This document shows, piece after piece, positions 52,269 through 60,800 of a stretch of DNA of 64,000 bases. Both the position numbers and the translations under genes were made by a program. The DNA is taken from assembly GCF_017551775.1 (NCBI RefSeq), contig NZ_JAFZKX010000079.1, forward strand, positions 23,876-87,875, read 5' to 3'. The notes under the pieces were generated by a model. The model saw only the letters and a program-made list of their open reading frames with translations, was not told where the DNA came from and searched no databases. The stretch is from Fibrobacter sp. Lineage in GTDB: Bacteria > Fibrobacterota > Fibrobacteria > Fibrobacterales > Fibrobacteraceae. Each line of letters starts with the position of its first letter. Position 1 is the stretch's first letter.

Positions 52269-53609
52269 CTACTGTTCGTCGAATTCCAAGATGTTTCTGC
52301 CGAGTTCGCGCTCGAACAGCCTGCGTGTAAGCCCTTCGCCCGAGTAACTGAGCGTGGGGGAGACTTCGTAGAGCTTGTCCGGCTTCACTTCGATGTGTGC
52401 CTTGCGGAGCCATTCCTTGTGCAGCTTGCCGATCATGGTACGCGCCGTTTTCGGGGAGTCGTTCCCGTCGGCGTTCTTGACCGGGCTGAATTCCTCTTCG
52501 CGGATGACGCCGAAGGGGAGCATGGAACCCAGCAGCGGGAAGGCGTCGAACAGGAACTGTTCGAACTTCCAGCATTTTTCGATGCCGCAGACGGTCTTCC
52601 TTGCGGTATGCCACGGGAGCTTGCCGGTCTGTACCTTGCGGAGGGCCGAAATTTTGAACAAGTGAATGGCGATGTTCCCGCCGTCAAATACAAGGCTTCC
52701 GTCGGGGTTCGTCATGTCGCGGTAATTCTCGGGAAGGTCGCTGTATTCGACAACGCCGGGCTTTTTGTTCTGGAAGGCGAAAATGCCGACCTTTTCGGAT
52801 GCGTTTGCCTTGTGCACGACCTTGGAGGCGCTGACGGCCATCCCGTTGTCGGCGAGTGCGCCGATGAATGCTGGGTCGCAAATGCGGCAGAGCGCGTTGT
52901 CAACGCTGTAGAGGAACACGTACTGGATTCCCTTCTCTACGAGCCAGGCGAGGGTGCCGCTCTGGGCGAGTGCGCGGAAGCAGCCACCGTTTCCGTCGGG
53001 CACGAGGGCGAGCCTGTCGCCGTCAAGCACGGCCTTGCCATCGGGCGTGAGCGCGCAGATGGTTCCCTGCTCGAAGAAGCGGATGTTGTCGCGGTCCATG
53101 CCGAAGAAGTTGTGCTCGGTAAAGAAGTTGACGGTCGCCTCGTGGTTCAAGGGGCTCGTCATGATGCACCAGGGAATGGGGTGGCCCACCTGTGCGGCGA
53201 GGTTCTGCAAGCGTTCCGCCTGCAATTGGAAAAGGCTCTTGTGGCTCGGGAGCCCGATATCGAACATGCCCTTCGGGCCATCGAACCCGAGGCGCGAACC
53301 CTGGCCGCCTGCTACGAGGAATGCGGCCACCTTGCCCTTCCCGAGCAGCATCTCTCCGATTTCTTTCCAGTAGTTGTACTTGAGGTCGTCTTCGGCAATC
53401 CTGAACGGCATCGGCTTCAAATCGGCAGACACGTTGTCTTCGAGCGAAGCGTTCGACTTTTCGGTGTAGAGAGCCTTCAGTTCTTCCCAGTCTTGGCTCA
53501 GGATGTCGCGTTCGAGGAGCTTGCGCGCCTCCCCGGTCAATGTTTCGAGATGAGCCGTCAACTCCTGCTGGCCGGCAGCGTTCAAAGTTTCAATAATGTC
53601 TTTTTCCAT
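52269..53609 (-). CDS. UDP-sugar pyrophosphorylase of the eukaryotic-like UDPGP family
   Basis: The 446-aa enzyme has the nucleotidyltransferase motif LVAGGQGSRLGFDGPKGMFD with the Lys that activates phosphate, then MTSPLNHEATVNFF, VDNALCRICDP and CWKFEQFLFDAFP, the last typical of UAP1-type UDP-GlcNAc pyrophosphorylases. It would make UDP-GlcNAc, UDP-glucose or UDP-galactose from UTP; the sugar cannot be read from sequence. It starts 1 nt after mraY, and a wall- or LPS-precursor role is therefore likely. Bacterial GlmU-type enzymes have a different fold order, so this is an alternative. Confidence 0.85.
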   Translation of the reverse strand: MEKDIIETLNAAGQQELTAHLETLTGEARKLLERDILSQDWEELKALYTEKSNASLEDNVSADLKPMPFRIAEDDLKYNYWKEIGEMLLGKGKVAAFLVAGGQGSRLGFDGPKGMFDIGLPSHKSLFQLQAERLQNLAAQVGHPIPWCIMTSPLNHEATVNFFTEHNFFGMDRDNIRFFEQGTICALTPDGKAVLDGDRLALVPDGNGGCFRALAQSGTLAWLVEKGIQYVFLYSVDNALCRICDPAFIGALADNGMAVSASKVVHKANASEKVGIFAFQNKKPGVVEYSDLPENYRDMTNPDGSLVFDGGNIAIHLFKISALRKVQTGKLPWHTARKTVCGIEKCWKFEQFLFDAFPLLGSMLPFGVIREEEFSPVKNADGNDSPKTARTMIGKLHKEWLRKAHIEVKPDKLYEVSPTLSYSGEGLTRRLFERELGRNILEFDEQ

Positions 53610-53610
53610 A

Positions 53611-54771
53611 CTATCTCAAACCGAAGAATATCACCATGCTCACGATAAGCGCGAAGATGCTTATCAGGTGCATGCGCCACACGATTTTCGAGTTCATCAG
53701 GGGCTTGCTCGGGAACTTGCCTTCCCACTTCTTCTGGTAGTGGTGGTGCAGCGGCGCGCAGAGGAATATGCGCTTGCCGGTTCCAGTCGCCTTCTTGGTA
53801 ATCTTGAACCAGAGAATCTGGAGGAGCACCGAGCAGGCTTCTGCAATGATAATCACGCACACGATGGGGAGGAACAGGCCCGCCTGCACCAGGATGAACA
53901 TGATGCCGATGGTGGCGCCGAAGCCCACGGAACCCGCGTCGCCCATGTAGATTTCGGCGGGAGGGCTGTTGAACCACAGGTAGGCGAGCAGCGCGCCCGC
54001 GATGGACATGGCGATGGGGAAGAGTTCGTCACAGCCGGGCAGGTACGGCACGTGCAGGTAGGTGCTGAAGATGAAGTTGCCGCTCACGTAGGCGACAAGT
54101 CCCACGAAAACCATGCTGGTGAGGATGGGCACCGAGACGAGGCTGTCGAGACCGTCGGTAAAGTTGGTGCCGTTAGCGCTTGCCGCAATGACAAACGTCA
54201 TGAACGCAACAAAAATCCAGTTGGGGAGATGAATCTGGAATACGTCGATGGGGCAGAAGGGAATGGTCAGGTCGCCCTTGAGCTCGGGGATGAACTTGTA
54301 GCAGAAAATCGCGACGATCAGGCTGAACAGGAAGTAGAGGAACAGGCGCAGGCTGCTGGAAATGCCGTCGGCCTTGTCCATGTAGTCGGCGGCTTTGAGT
54401 TTGCCGAGCTTGATGAGGCGCTTGGCCCTGACTTTCGCGATGTCGTCGATGGCTCCCACGGCGGAGAACGCGGCGAGGATGACCAGCGTGGAAATCGTAT
54501 AGCCGTTCATCTTGCAGACGAGGAGCGACACGATTTCGACAACCACCACCAGGAGAAGCCCGCCCATGATCGGGGGAGACTTGGTCTTGCCGTCCTTGTC
54601 GAAGTCCGAAGTGGCATCGAGCCCCTGCAGGAGGCGGATGTACTTGGGCATGAAGAAGAGTACGAGGATGATAGATAGCATGGCGGCCGCGCCTGCGCGG
54701 AAAAGACGGCCATCAAAAAGGTCCATGCTGGTAATGTGGTAAAGCCAATGACAGAGCATAGTGGTCAGCAA
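53611..54771 (-). CDS. mraY: Phospho-N-acetylmuramoyl-pentapeptide transferase
   Basis: The 386-aa integral membrane enzyme (about ten helices) transfers phospho-MurNAc-pentapeptide to undecaprenyl phosphate to make lipid I. Family motifs are SPPIMGGLLL, GAIDDIAK, ASANGTNFTDGLDSL, IYMGDAGSVGFG and the cytoplasmic PLHHHYQKKW. Length is slightly above the usual 360, due to the N-terminus; an ATG four codons further on is an alternative start. It is separate from any dcw-type division cluster here and begins an operon with the pyrophosphorylase and acyltransferase genes. Confidence 0.95.
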   Translation of the reverse strand: MLTTMLCHWLYHITSMDLFDGRLFRAGAAAMLSIILVLFFMPKYIRLLQGLDATSDFDKDGKTKSPPIMGGLLLVVVVEIVSLLVCKMNGYTISTLVILAAFSAVGAIDDIAKVRAKRLIKLGKLKAADYMDKADGISSSLRLFLYFLFSLIVAIFCYKFIPELKGDLTIPFCPIDVFQIHLPNWIFVAFMTFVIAASANGTNFTDGLDSLVSVPILTSMVFVGLVAYVSGNFIFSTYLHVPYLPGCDELFPIAMSIAGALLAYLWFNSPPAEIYMGDAGSVGFGATIGIMFILVQAGLFLPIVCVIIIAEACSVLLQILWFKITKKATGTGKRIFLCAPLHHHYQKKWEGKFPSKPLMNSKIVWRMHLISIFALIVSMVIFFGLR

Positions 54772-54984
54772 TATGGGCCGACTTTGTCATTTGGTGCCGC
54801 TGAACTATTTGGCAGGAGCTGTTGTGTCATCCTGAGCGGGGAACCAAAGGTTCGAAGTCGGGGGTATAGATAAAAATTACATCAACGAACAGGAAAAAAG
54901 GTGAATGCGAGGGGACGCAAAGCAAGAGGGACGTTAAAAAAATAGTTTTTTGTAGCGTCTTTGGCTTGTTGGGGCCGAAATTTC

Positions 54985-54990
54985 TACATT
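54985..54990 (+). promoter_or_regulatory. Putative -10 element (TACATT) for a leaderless mRNA
   Basis: TACATT ends 7 nt before ATG 54998 and no Shine-Dalgarno sequence is present. Confidence 0.45.
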
Positions 54991-54997
54991 ATGGAAC

Positions 54998-55381
54998 ATG
55001 AGTGAACTGCGTATCGATTGCCCACACTGTGGATCGACTTTTAACGTGATGCTGGACGGCGAACCCTCGTCCATGATGGTCTTTGCCTGTGCGAAGTGCA
55101 AGACTCCGCTGATGCATTGTGCGGGCGTGACCTCGGAACTCGATCGGGACGAATTCACGAAATTGCGCGAACGCCTGAACCGTGTGCTGAATGCGGTCAT
55201 GAAGCGCGACGGCGAAGTGAGCGAGGTTGCCGCCTCCTTGAAAAAGCTCGTGGAAGAATCAAACGCCCGTGCCGAAGAACGCGGCTCCGAATCTACGCAT
55301 GCCATATCCGACGAAGCGCTTGCCGAACTGCAGAAGGGGCTTGCGGAAATGGATGTGGACAGTTTCTTGGAAAACCTTTAG
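54998..55381 (+). CDS. Zinc-ribbon protein of unknown function
   Basis: The 127-aa product starts with a zinc-ribbon: CPHC at about 9-12 and CAKC at about 32-35. The rest is helical and acidic (LNRVLNAVMKRDGEVSEVAASLKKLVEE) and probably a coiled coil. Zinc-ribbon plus helix proteins often act as adaptors or regulators; I cannot assign a role. It precedes a LysE-type exporter by 24 bp and probably shares its transcript. Confidence 0.65.
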   Translation: MSELRIDCPHCGSTFNVMLDGEPSSMMVFACAKCKTPLMHCAGVTSELDRDEFTKLRERLNRVLNAVMKRDGEVSEVAASLKKLVEESNARAEERGSESTHAISDEALAELQKGLAEMDVDSFLENL

Positions 55382-55405
55382 GCCGGGACAGCGCTGGAGC
55401 GATTA

Positions 55406-56044
55406 ATGCTTGAATTTTTTATAGCAGCCCTCGTGGTGGCTTTGGCTCCCGGGCCGGACAACCTGTTCGTGCTCGCCCAGAGTGCGACCCATGGCGCGAA
55501 GGTTGGCTTTTGTGTGATTTGCGGGCTCTGTACCGGAATCGTCATCCAGGTTTGCCTGCTGATTCTCGGCGTGTCGGCCCTGATTGCGGCTAGCCCGGTT
55601 GCGTTCTTTGTTCTGCAATGTCTCGGTGCCGCCTATCTGCTTTATCTGGCGTACAAGAGTTTCCAGGTCCGCGCCGGCGTCGTGAAACTGGATGCGGGCA
55701 ACGCTGCCGAGGATAATGCTGCCGGGGAAGGTGCGGGCCTGTCGTTTCGCAAGCTCTACCCGCGTGGCATCATCATGAACTTGACGAACCCGAAGGCCGT
55801 CCTTTTTGCGCTTTCGTTCATTCCGCCGGCAGTCGATTTGAAACGCGACATGGCCCCGACGCTCCAGATGGCGGTTCTCGGCGTGGAATTCATCGTGGCG
55901 ACCTTCATCGTGTTCGGCTCCATCGCGCTTCTCGCGGGCGCCGTGAAGAAGTTCCTGCTCAATAGCCCGAAGGCGAACCGCAACCTCAACTGGTTCAGCG
56001 GCTGCGTATTCGTGCTGCTTGCTTTCGCTCTGTTCTTTGTCTGA
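55406..56044 (+). CDS. LysE/RhtB-family amino acid exporter
   Basis: The 212-aa protein has about six membrane helices. The N-terminal motif APGPDNLFVLAQSATHGAKVG is the LysE/RhtB signature, and RGIIMNLTNPKAVLFALSFIPP the second conserved block. Such proteins export amino acids or homoserine-type compounds; the substrate is not evident. A GGAG site precedes the ATG. A TCACCCTGAGGACGCTCAGG repeat follows its stop. Confidence 0.88.
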   Translation: MLEFFIAALVVALAPGPDNLFVLAQSATHGAKVGFCVICGLCTGIVIQVCLLILGVSALIAASPVAFFVLQCLGAAYLLYLAYKSFQVRAGVVKLDAGNAAEDNAAGEGAGLSFRKLYPRGIIMNLTNPKAVLFALSFIPPAVDLKRDMAPTLQMAVLGVEFIVATFIVFGSIALLAGAVKKFLLNSPKANRNLNWFSGCVFVLLAFALFFV

Positions 56045-56072
56045 AGTCACCCTGAGGACGCTCAGGGTCGGC

Positions 56073-57032
56073 TTATAGTTGTTTTTCAATCAGTCCCAAA
56101 ATCTTCTCGATGGCGATTTCGGGCGCTTCGCAGGTGTCGCCGCCAGCGGCACGGGTGTGGCCGCCTCCGCCGAATACGCGGGCGATGGCGTTCACGTCCA
56201 CCACGTAGTTGCTGCGCAGGCTTATTTTGTACTTGCCGTTCACGGGGTACAGGAACAGGGCCACTTCGGTGCCGCCGACCTCGCGGATGGTGTCGATGAC
56301 GTTGGAAAGTTCAACCGGCGAGACGTCGAAACGAGCCATGTCTTCGGGGGTGATGTGGGCGTAGACCACTTTACCCCCGAGCCCGAGCTTGCAGTTTTGC
56401 ATCACGAAGCCGGTCACGAGAGTTTGTTTGTAAGTGCGCGTGTAGTAGGTCTCGTTCACGATTTTTGCGAAGTCGATTCCCTTCTCGATTAAGTCGCCCA
56501 CGACTTGCATGGTGCGCTTGCCCGTGCTGCTGAATTTGAATGCGCCCGTGTCGTGCACGATTCCGAGATACAGCGAATTGGCGGTCTCTCGGCTCACCTT
56601 CGCTTTGTCGAGGTTTACGTAAAGGACTTCGCATGCGGAACTCGCCTCGGGCTCCACGAGGTTCGCTGTGCACAAGTTGAGCGGGTTAGAAATGTGGTGG
56701 TCGACGTTTATCGTCTTCTTGGCGGAGCGCAGGCATTCCGCTCCGTTCGCGCCCACGCGCTCGAAACTCGGCGTATCCATGAGGAACACGAGGTCGTAGG
56801 GCTTTCCGCCGTTGCTTTCCGCTGTCCATGCTTCACGGGCTTCGCTTGCCCCGCGCAGAATCTTGTAGCTTTCGGGGAACTTTTCGAGGAACAGGTCCGC
56901 ACGGATTTCAGGAAAGTTGTCTTGGATGTAGTTGAAGATGGCCGTGGTGCTCCCAACGCAGTCGCCGTCGGGGCGGACGTGTCCAAAAATCGCTACGGTC
57001 TTGGCTTCGCTCAAAAATTCGTCGATAATCAT
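56073..57032 (-). CDS. nrnA: DHH-family oligoribonuclease/pAp phosphatase (NrnA-like)
   Basis: The 319-aa protein has the DHH phosphoesterase motifs: HVRPDGDCVGS, MDTPS, VDHHISN and HDTGAF bind the metals, and the DHHA1 domain follows with FGGGGHTRAAGG. NrnA-type enzymes degrade 2-5 nt RNA and dephosphorylate pAp. AAAAGGAAAA precedes the ATG. It lies divergently from rpsO-pnp, another RNA-decay gene, which fits an RNA-turnover theme but may be chance. Confidence 0.88.
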   Translation of the reverse strand: MIIDEFLSEAKTVAIFGHVRPDGDCVGSTTAIFNYIQDNFPEIRADLFLEKFPESYKILRGASEAREAWTAESNGGKPYDLVFLMDTPSFERVGANGAECLRSAKKTINVDHHISNPLNLCTANLVEPEASSACEVLYVNLDKAKVSRETANSLYLGIVHDTGAFKFSSTGKRTMQVVGDLIEKGIDFAKIVNETYYTRTYKQTLVTGFVMQNCKLGLGGKVVYAHITPEDMARFDVSPVELSNVIDTIREVGGTEVALFLYPVNGKYKISLRSNYVVDVNAIARVFGGGGHTRAAGGDTCEAPEIAIEKILGLIEKQL

Positions 57033-57100
57033 GCGGTTTTCCTTTTTTTACCTCAATTTAGCAACATTTCCTCTGAAAACACCCTTTTTTCGCCTTTTTT

Positions 57101-57128
57101 CTCTCGTCTCTCGTCTCTCGTCTCTCGT
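57101..57128. repeat. Heptamer tandem repeat (CTCTCGT)x4
   Basis: Four perfect CTCTCGT copies lie in the nrnA-rpsO intergenic region. Copy number may vary by slippage. The rest of the 235-bp gap has no other recognised structure. Confidence 0.8.
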
Positions 57129-57267
57129 CTAATATCTATATTTTCCGCCAAATTGCATTTTTGCCTGGGTCCTGTGACCAGATTCGCCAATTCCACTGGT
57201 GCAAGAGCAGAGAAACTCGGACAAAAACATGTAATGAAACAACAATCAAAAAAAAGGAATGGCTATA

Positions 57268-57540
57268 ATGGCTACTATCACTAAGGAAAAAGCTGCAGAA
57301 CTCACCGCCAAGTTTGGTGCAAACGAAAAGGATACCGGAAACGTCCGCGTCCAGATCGCAATCCTCACTGAAAAGATCAAGAACCTGACGGAACACATCA
57401 AGAGCCACAAGAAGGATTTCCACTCCCTCCGCGGTCTGTCTGCCATGGTTGCCAAGCGCCGCAACCTCCTCAAGTACTACGGTGAACAGGATATTCTTGC
57501 TCAGCGTGCTCTCATCAAGGAACTCGGTCTCCGCGGCTAA
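57268..57540 (+). CDS. rpsO: Ribosomal protein S15
   Basis: The 90-aa protein binds 16S rRNA and helps start assembly of the small subunit. The block TGNVRVQIAILTEKIKNLTEHI, the motif HSLRGLSAMVAKRRNLLKYY and the ending KELGLRG are classic S15. I chose ATG 57268, 9 nt after AAAGGA; an ATG three codons earlier abuts the ribosome binding site and would add residues absent from the family. It is followed 22 bp later by pnp, the usual pairing. Confidence 0.97.
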   Translation: MATITKEKAAELTAKFGANEKDTGNVRVQIAILTEKIKNLTEHIKSHKKDFHSLRGLSAMVAKRRNLLKYYGEQDILAQRALIKELGLRG

Positions 57541-57562
57541 TTCTGCGGACTGGAGATAATCT

Positions 57563-59839
57563 ATGTCTATTGACGCATACAAAGCCAAGTACGGCAAGAT
57601 GCTCGACCCCAAGGAAGTGTCCGTGACGCTTCCCGACGGCCGTGTCATCACGTTCGAAACTGGCCGTATCGCCAAGCAGGCTCGTGGTGCAGCCGTCGCC
57701 AAGATGGGCGACGCCTTTGTGCTTTCCACGGTTTGCTACGGCGAAGAAAAAGAAGGCGATTTCTTCCCGCTCACGGTTGAATATCGCGAAAAGGCCTACG
57801 CTGCTGGTCGCCTCCCGGGTGGCTACAACAAGCGCGAAGCCGGACGTCCGTCCGACGAAGAAACGCTTTCTGCCCGTATCATCGACCGCCCGATTCGCCC
57901 GATGTTCCCCGAGAACTTCACTCGCGAAGTCCAGGTTATCGTGCAGGTTCTTTCTGCTGACCGCAAGTTCGCACCCGACGTGCTCGGCGTGTCTGCGGCC
58001 TCCCTCTCCATCGGTCTTTCCGAACTGCCCTTCGAACAGCAGGTTGCCGCCGTGCGCGTTGCCGTGGTCGATGGACAGAACATCGTTATGCCCACCTACG
58101 AACAGATGGCCTGCGCCGATCTGGACCTGGTGGTCGCCGGTACCGAAGATTCCGTCTGCATGGTGGAAGGCGGTGCTTACGAAGTTTCCGAAGACACGAT
58201 GATCAATGCTATTCTCGCTGGTCACGAAGCTATCAAGGCTATGTGCAAGGCCCAACAGGAACTGGTGGACCGCTGCGCCAAGCCGAAGATGGAGCTCAAG
58301 CCGCAGCATGTCGGCGAAGCCCACGAAAAGCTTCTCGCCACGGTTAAGGAAGTGGTCTGGGACGAACTGAACAAGGACGTCCACTCCAACATGGTGAAGA
58401 CCGACTTCTATCCGGCTATGGCAGACCTCTGCGCCAAGATGCTCGAAGATGAACGCATTCTCGCTATCGTCGGCAAGGACGAAGAACAGGATGCCGCTCT
58501 CGTTGCCGATGCAAAGGCAATCTTCAGCGACTATGAACGCACTGCCATGCGCGAAATGATTCTTAACGAAGACGTTCGTCTCGACGGCCGTCTTACGACC
58601 GAAGTCCGCCCGATCGAAATCGAACTCGGCGTTCTCCCGAGCGCTCACGGTTCCGCGATCTTCCAGCGCGGCGAAACCCAGGGTCTCGTGGTCTGCACGC
58701 TCGGCTCCAAGGCCGACGAACAGCGCTACGAAAGCCTGCAGGGCGAAGGCTCCAAGAGCTACATGCTGCATTACAACTTCCCGCCGTACAGCGTGGGTGA
58801 ATGCAAGCGCCTCGGCATGAGCCGCCGCGAAATCGGTCACGGCCACCTCGCCGAACGCTCTCTCGCAGCCGTTCTTCCGCTGCCCGAAGATTTCCCGTAC
58901 ACCATTCGCGTGGTGTCCGAAATCCAGGAATCCAACGGTTCTTCTTCCATGGCCTCTGTTTGCGGTGGCTGCCTCAGCTTGATGGACGCTGGCGTTCCTA
59001 TCAAGGCTCCGGTTGCAGGTATCGCCATGGGCCTCATCTCCGAAAAGGGCTCCGTCAAGGAAGGCGGCAAGATCAAGATCTTGTCCGACATCACCGGTAC
59101 GGAAGACCACCTCGGCGATATGGACTTCAAGGTGACTGGTACCGCTGAAGGTATCACCGCCTTCCAGATGGACATCAAGATCCGCGGTATCACTCCGGAA
59201 CTCATGCGCGAAGCTCTGGAACAGGCCAAGCAGGGCCGTCTCCACATCCTCGGCAAGATGGCTGAACTCGGCCTCGCCGCTCCGCGTCCGAAGGTTTCCG
59301 AAAAGGCTCCGACCATGATCAAGATGCGCATCCCGACCACGAAGATCCGTGACGTCATCGGTTCCGGTGGCTCCGTGATCAAGGGCATGCAGTCTCAGAC
59401 GGGTTGCACCATCAACATCGACGACGATGGCAACATCGATATCGCTGCTCCGTCCGGAAAGGCCGCTGCAGTCTGCCGTCGCATGATCGAAGAACTCACT
59501 GCCGAACCCGAACCGGGCCGCAAGTACAAGGGCAAGGTCAAGACGATCCAGCCGTTTGGCGCATTCGTCGAAATCCTCCCGGGCCGCGACGGTCTCGTGC
59601 ACATCTCCGAACTTGCCGACCACCGCGTCGAAAAGGTCGAAGACGTTGTTCACGTCGGTGACGAAGTCGAAGTGCTCTGCCTCGGTGTCGACCCGAAGGG
59701 CAAGGTGAAGCTTTCCATGAAGGCTCTGCTCCCTCCGAAGGCCGCTCCGGCTGCTGAAGCTCCGGCCGCCGCTGAAGCTCCCGCTGCGGAAGTTGCTCCT
59801 GAAGCACCCGCTGCTCCTGAAGCTCCGGCTGAAGCGTAA
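57563..59839 (+). CDS. pnp: Polynucleotide phosphorylase
   Basis: The 758-aa enzyme degrades RNA 3' to 5' by phosphorolysis and forms the degradosome core. Two RNase PH domains (the first with EKAYAAGRLPGGYNKREAG, the second with LPSAHGSAIFQRGETQ and GVPIKAPVAGIAMGL), a KH domain (TKIRDVIGSGGSVIKGMQ) and an S1 domain (GKVKTIQPFGAFVEILPGRD) follow in standard order. A low-complexity Ala/Pro/Glu tail (about 720-758) is extra. It is co-transcribed with rpsO, and a terminator follows at 59860. Confidence 0.97.
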   Translation: MSIDAYKAKYGKMLDPKEVSVTLPDGRVITFETGRIAKQARGAAVAKMGDAFVLSTVCYGEEKEGDFFPLTVEYREKAYAAGRLPGGYNKREAGRPSDEETLSARIIDRPIRPMFPENFTREVQVIVQVLSADRKFAPDVLGVSAASLSIGLSELPFEQQVAAVRVAVVDGQNIVMPTYEQMACADLDLVVAGTEDSVCMVEGGAYEVSEDTMINAILAGHEAIKAMCKAQQELVDRCAKPKMELKPQHVGEAHEKLLATVKEVVWDELNKDVHSNMVKTDFYPAMADLCAKMLEDERILAIVGKDEEQDAALVADAKAIFSDYERTAMREMILNEDVRLDGRLTTEVRPIEIELGVLPSAHGSAIFQRGETQGLVVCTLGSKADEQRYESLQGEGSKSYMLHYNFPPYSVGECKRLGMSRREIGHGHLAERSLAAVLPLPEDFPYTIRVVSEIQESNGSSSMASVCGGCLSLMDAGVPIKAPVAGIAMGLISEKGSVKEGGKIKILSDITGTEDHLGDMDFKVTGTAEGITAFQMDIKIRGITPELMREALEQAKQGRLHILGKMAELGLAAPRPKVSEKAPTMIKMRIPTTKIRDVIGSGGSVIKGMQSQTGCTINIDDDGNIDIAAPSGKAAAVCRRMIEELTAEPEPGRKYKGKVKTIQPFGAFVEILPGRDGLVHISELADHRVEKVEDVVHVGDEVEVLCLGVDPKGKVKLSMKALLPPKAAPAAEAPAAAEAPAAEVAPEAPAAPEAPAEA

Positions 59840-59859
59840 TTTCGTTTGTTCGAAATTTG

Positions 59860-59891
59860 AAAAACGCCTGGCTTAATCGCCGGGCGTTTTT
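59860..59891 (+). terminator. Intrinsic terminator after pnp
   Basis: AAAACGCCTGGC pairs with GCCGGGCGTTTT around TTAATC, followed by Ts. Confidence 0.88.
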
Positions 59892-59935
59892 CGTTTATAT
59901 TAAAAACGGGGAAAAGGGAAGAATCCCTAGTCTCG

Positions 59936-60685
59936 TTACTTTTTCGAGAAAATTCTCTTGAATGCGGCGCCGATACCGAGGGCCTTGGTGTCGGACCAGA
60001 AAGACGTCGGCATGGCGATGAGTTCAGCGATGGGGCGCGGGAACTTCTTGAAGATGTACTGCCTGCGCTTCATGCCGATGCGCACGTTTTCGGGGCGCCA
60101 GTTGCTGCCGAAGTGATGGATGCTCACTGTCTCGTCGGCGGTGGTGATTACTCCGTCCAAAAAGCGCTTGGGCGAGAAGTACCATTCGGGCAGGATGTCG
60201 AGTCCGTTGAACTTGTCGCAGGCGTTCGCGAGAATCTGCGGCAGCACGAGCTGTTCCACGGTCTCTTCGCTGTATTCGTAGTGGTGCTCGGTGTAGTACC
60301 TCAGGGCTTCGCCGATTATCGGGGAACCTTTCTCCGCCCCGAGGAATGACGGCTCGATGCGCTTGGAACCGTTCTCGTATCCGAGAATGTAGTTGCGGTC
60401 GAGCAGGTGGTTCGGGGACATCAGGAGCTGCACGTCGGAATCGAGATAGATGCCGCCTTCGGTGTACAGCGCGAACAGGCGGACCGCATCGGCGGCGAAC
60501 GCCCAGTTACGCTTCTCCATGGCTTCGAGAATCCAGGGAATGCCCGTAGCCTTGGCCTTGCGGTAGTCCCAGAAAATGCAGTTGTAGTCGCCTAAATATT
60601 TTTCCCAAGACTCCATGCAGCGTTGAACCTTTTCAGGAAAAGGCTCGTTCGATAACCAGCAATAATGAAATATCTTCGGGATCAT
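59936..60685 (-). CDS. GT32-type glycosyltransferase
   Basis: The 249-aa cytoplasmic-face enzyme has the capsular polysaccharide/OCH1-like GT32 layout: IPKIFHYCWLS at the start, AFAADAVRLFALYTEGGIYLDSDV with the DxD metal motif, and IHHFGSNWR near the end. Family members add sugars to surface glycans. It is monocistronic, with no glycan cluster beside it. I chose ATG 60685 with GGAG 8 nt upstream; the longer frame has no family match. Confidence 0.85.
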   Translation of the reverse strand: MIPKIFHYCWLSNEPFPEKVQRCMESWEKYLGDYNCIFWDYRKAKATGIPWILEAMEKRNWAFAADAVRLFALYTEGGIYLDSDVQLLMSPNHLLDRNYILGYENGSKRIEPSFLGAEKGSPIIGEALRYYTEHHYEYSEETVEQLVLPQILANACDKFNGLDILPEWYFSPKRFLDGVITTADETVSIHHFGSNWRPENVRIGMKRRQYIFKKFPRPIAELIAMPTSFWSDTKALGIGAAFKRIFSKK

Positions 60686-60788
60686 ATATCTAGCTCCATC
60701 TGTACCCATATTTTAACTTTTTTTTTTGAAAAAGGAACAATTTTTTTACAATTTTATCGGGGAAAAAAGCCCGAAAATGAAATTTTGC

Positions 60789-60794
60789 TAAATT
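60789..60794 (+). promoter_or_regulatory. Putative -10 element (TAAATT) upstream of ispG
   Basis: TAAATT lies 6 nt before ATG 60801. A GGAG adjoins the start too closely to act as a normal ribosome binding site. Confidence 0.45.
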
Positions 60795-60800
60795 TGGAGT

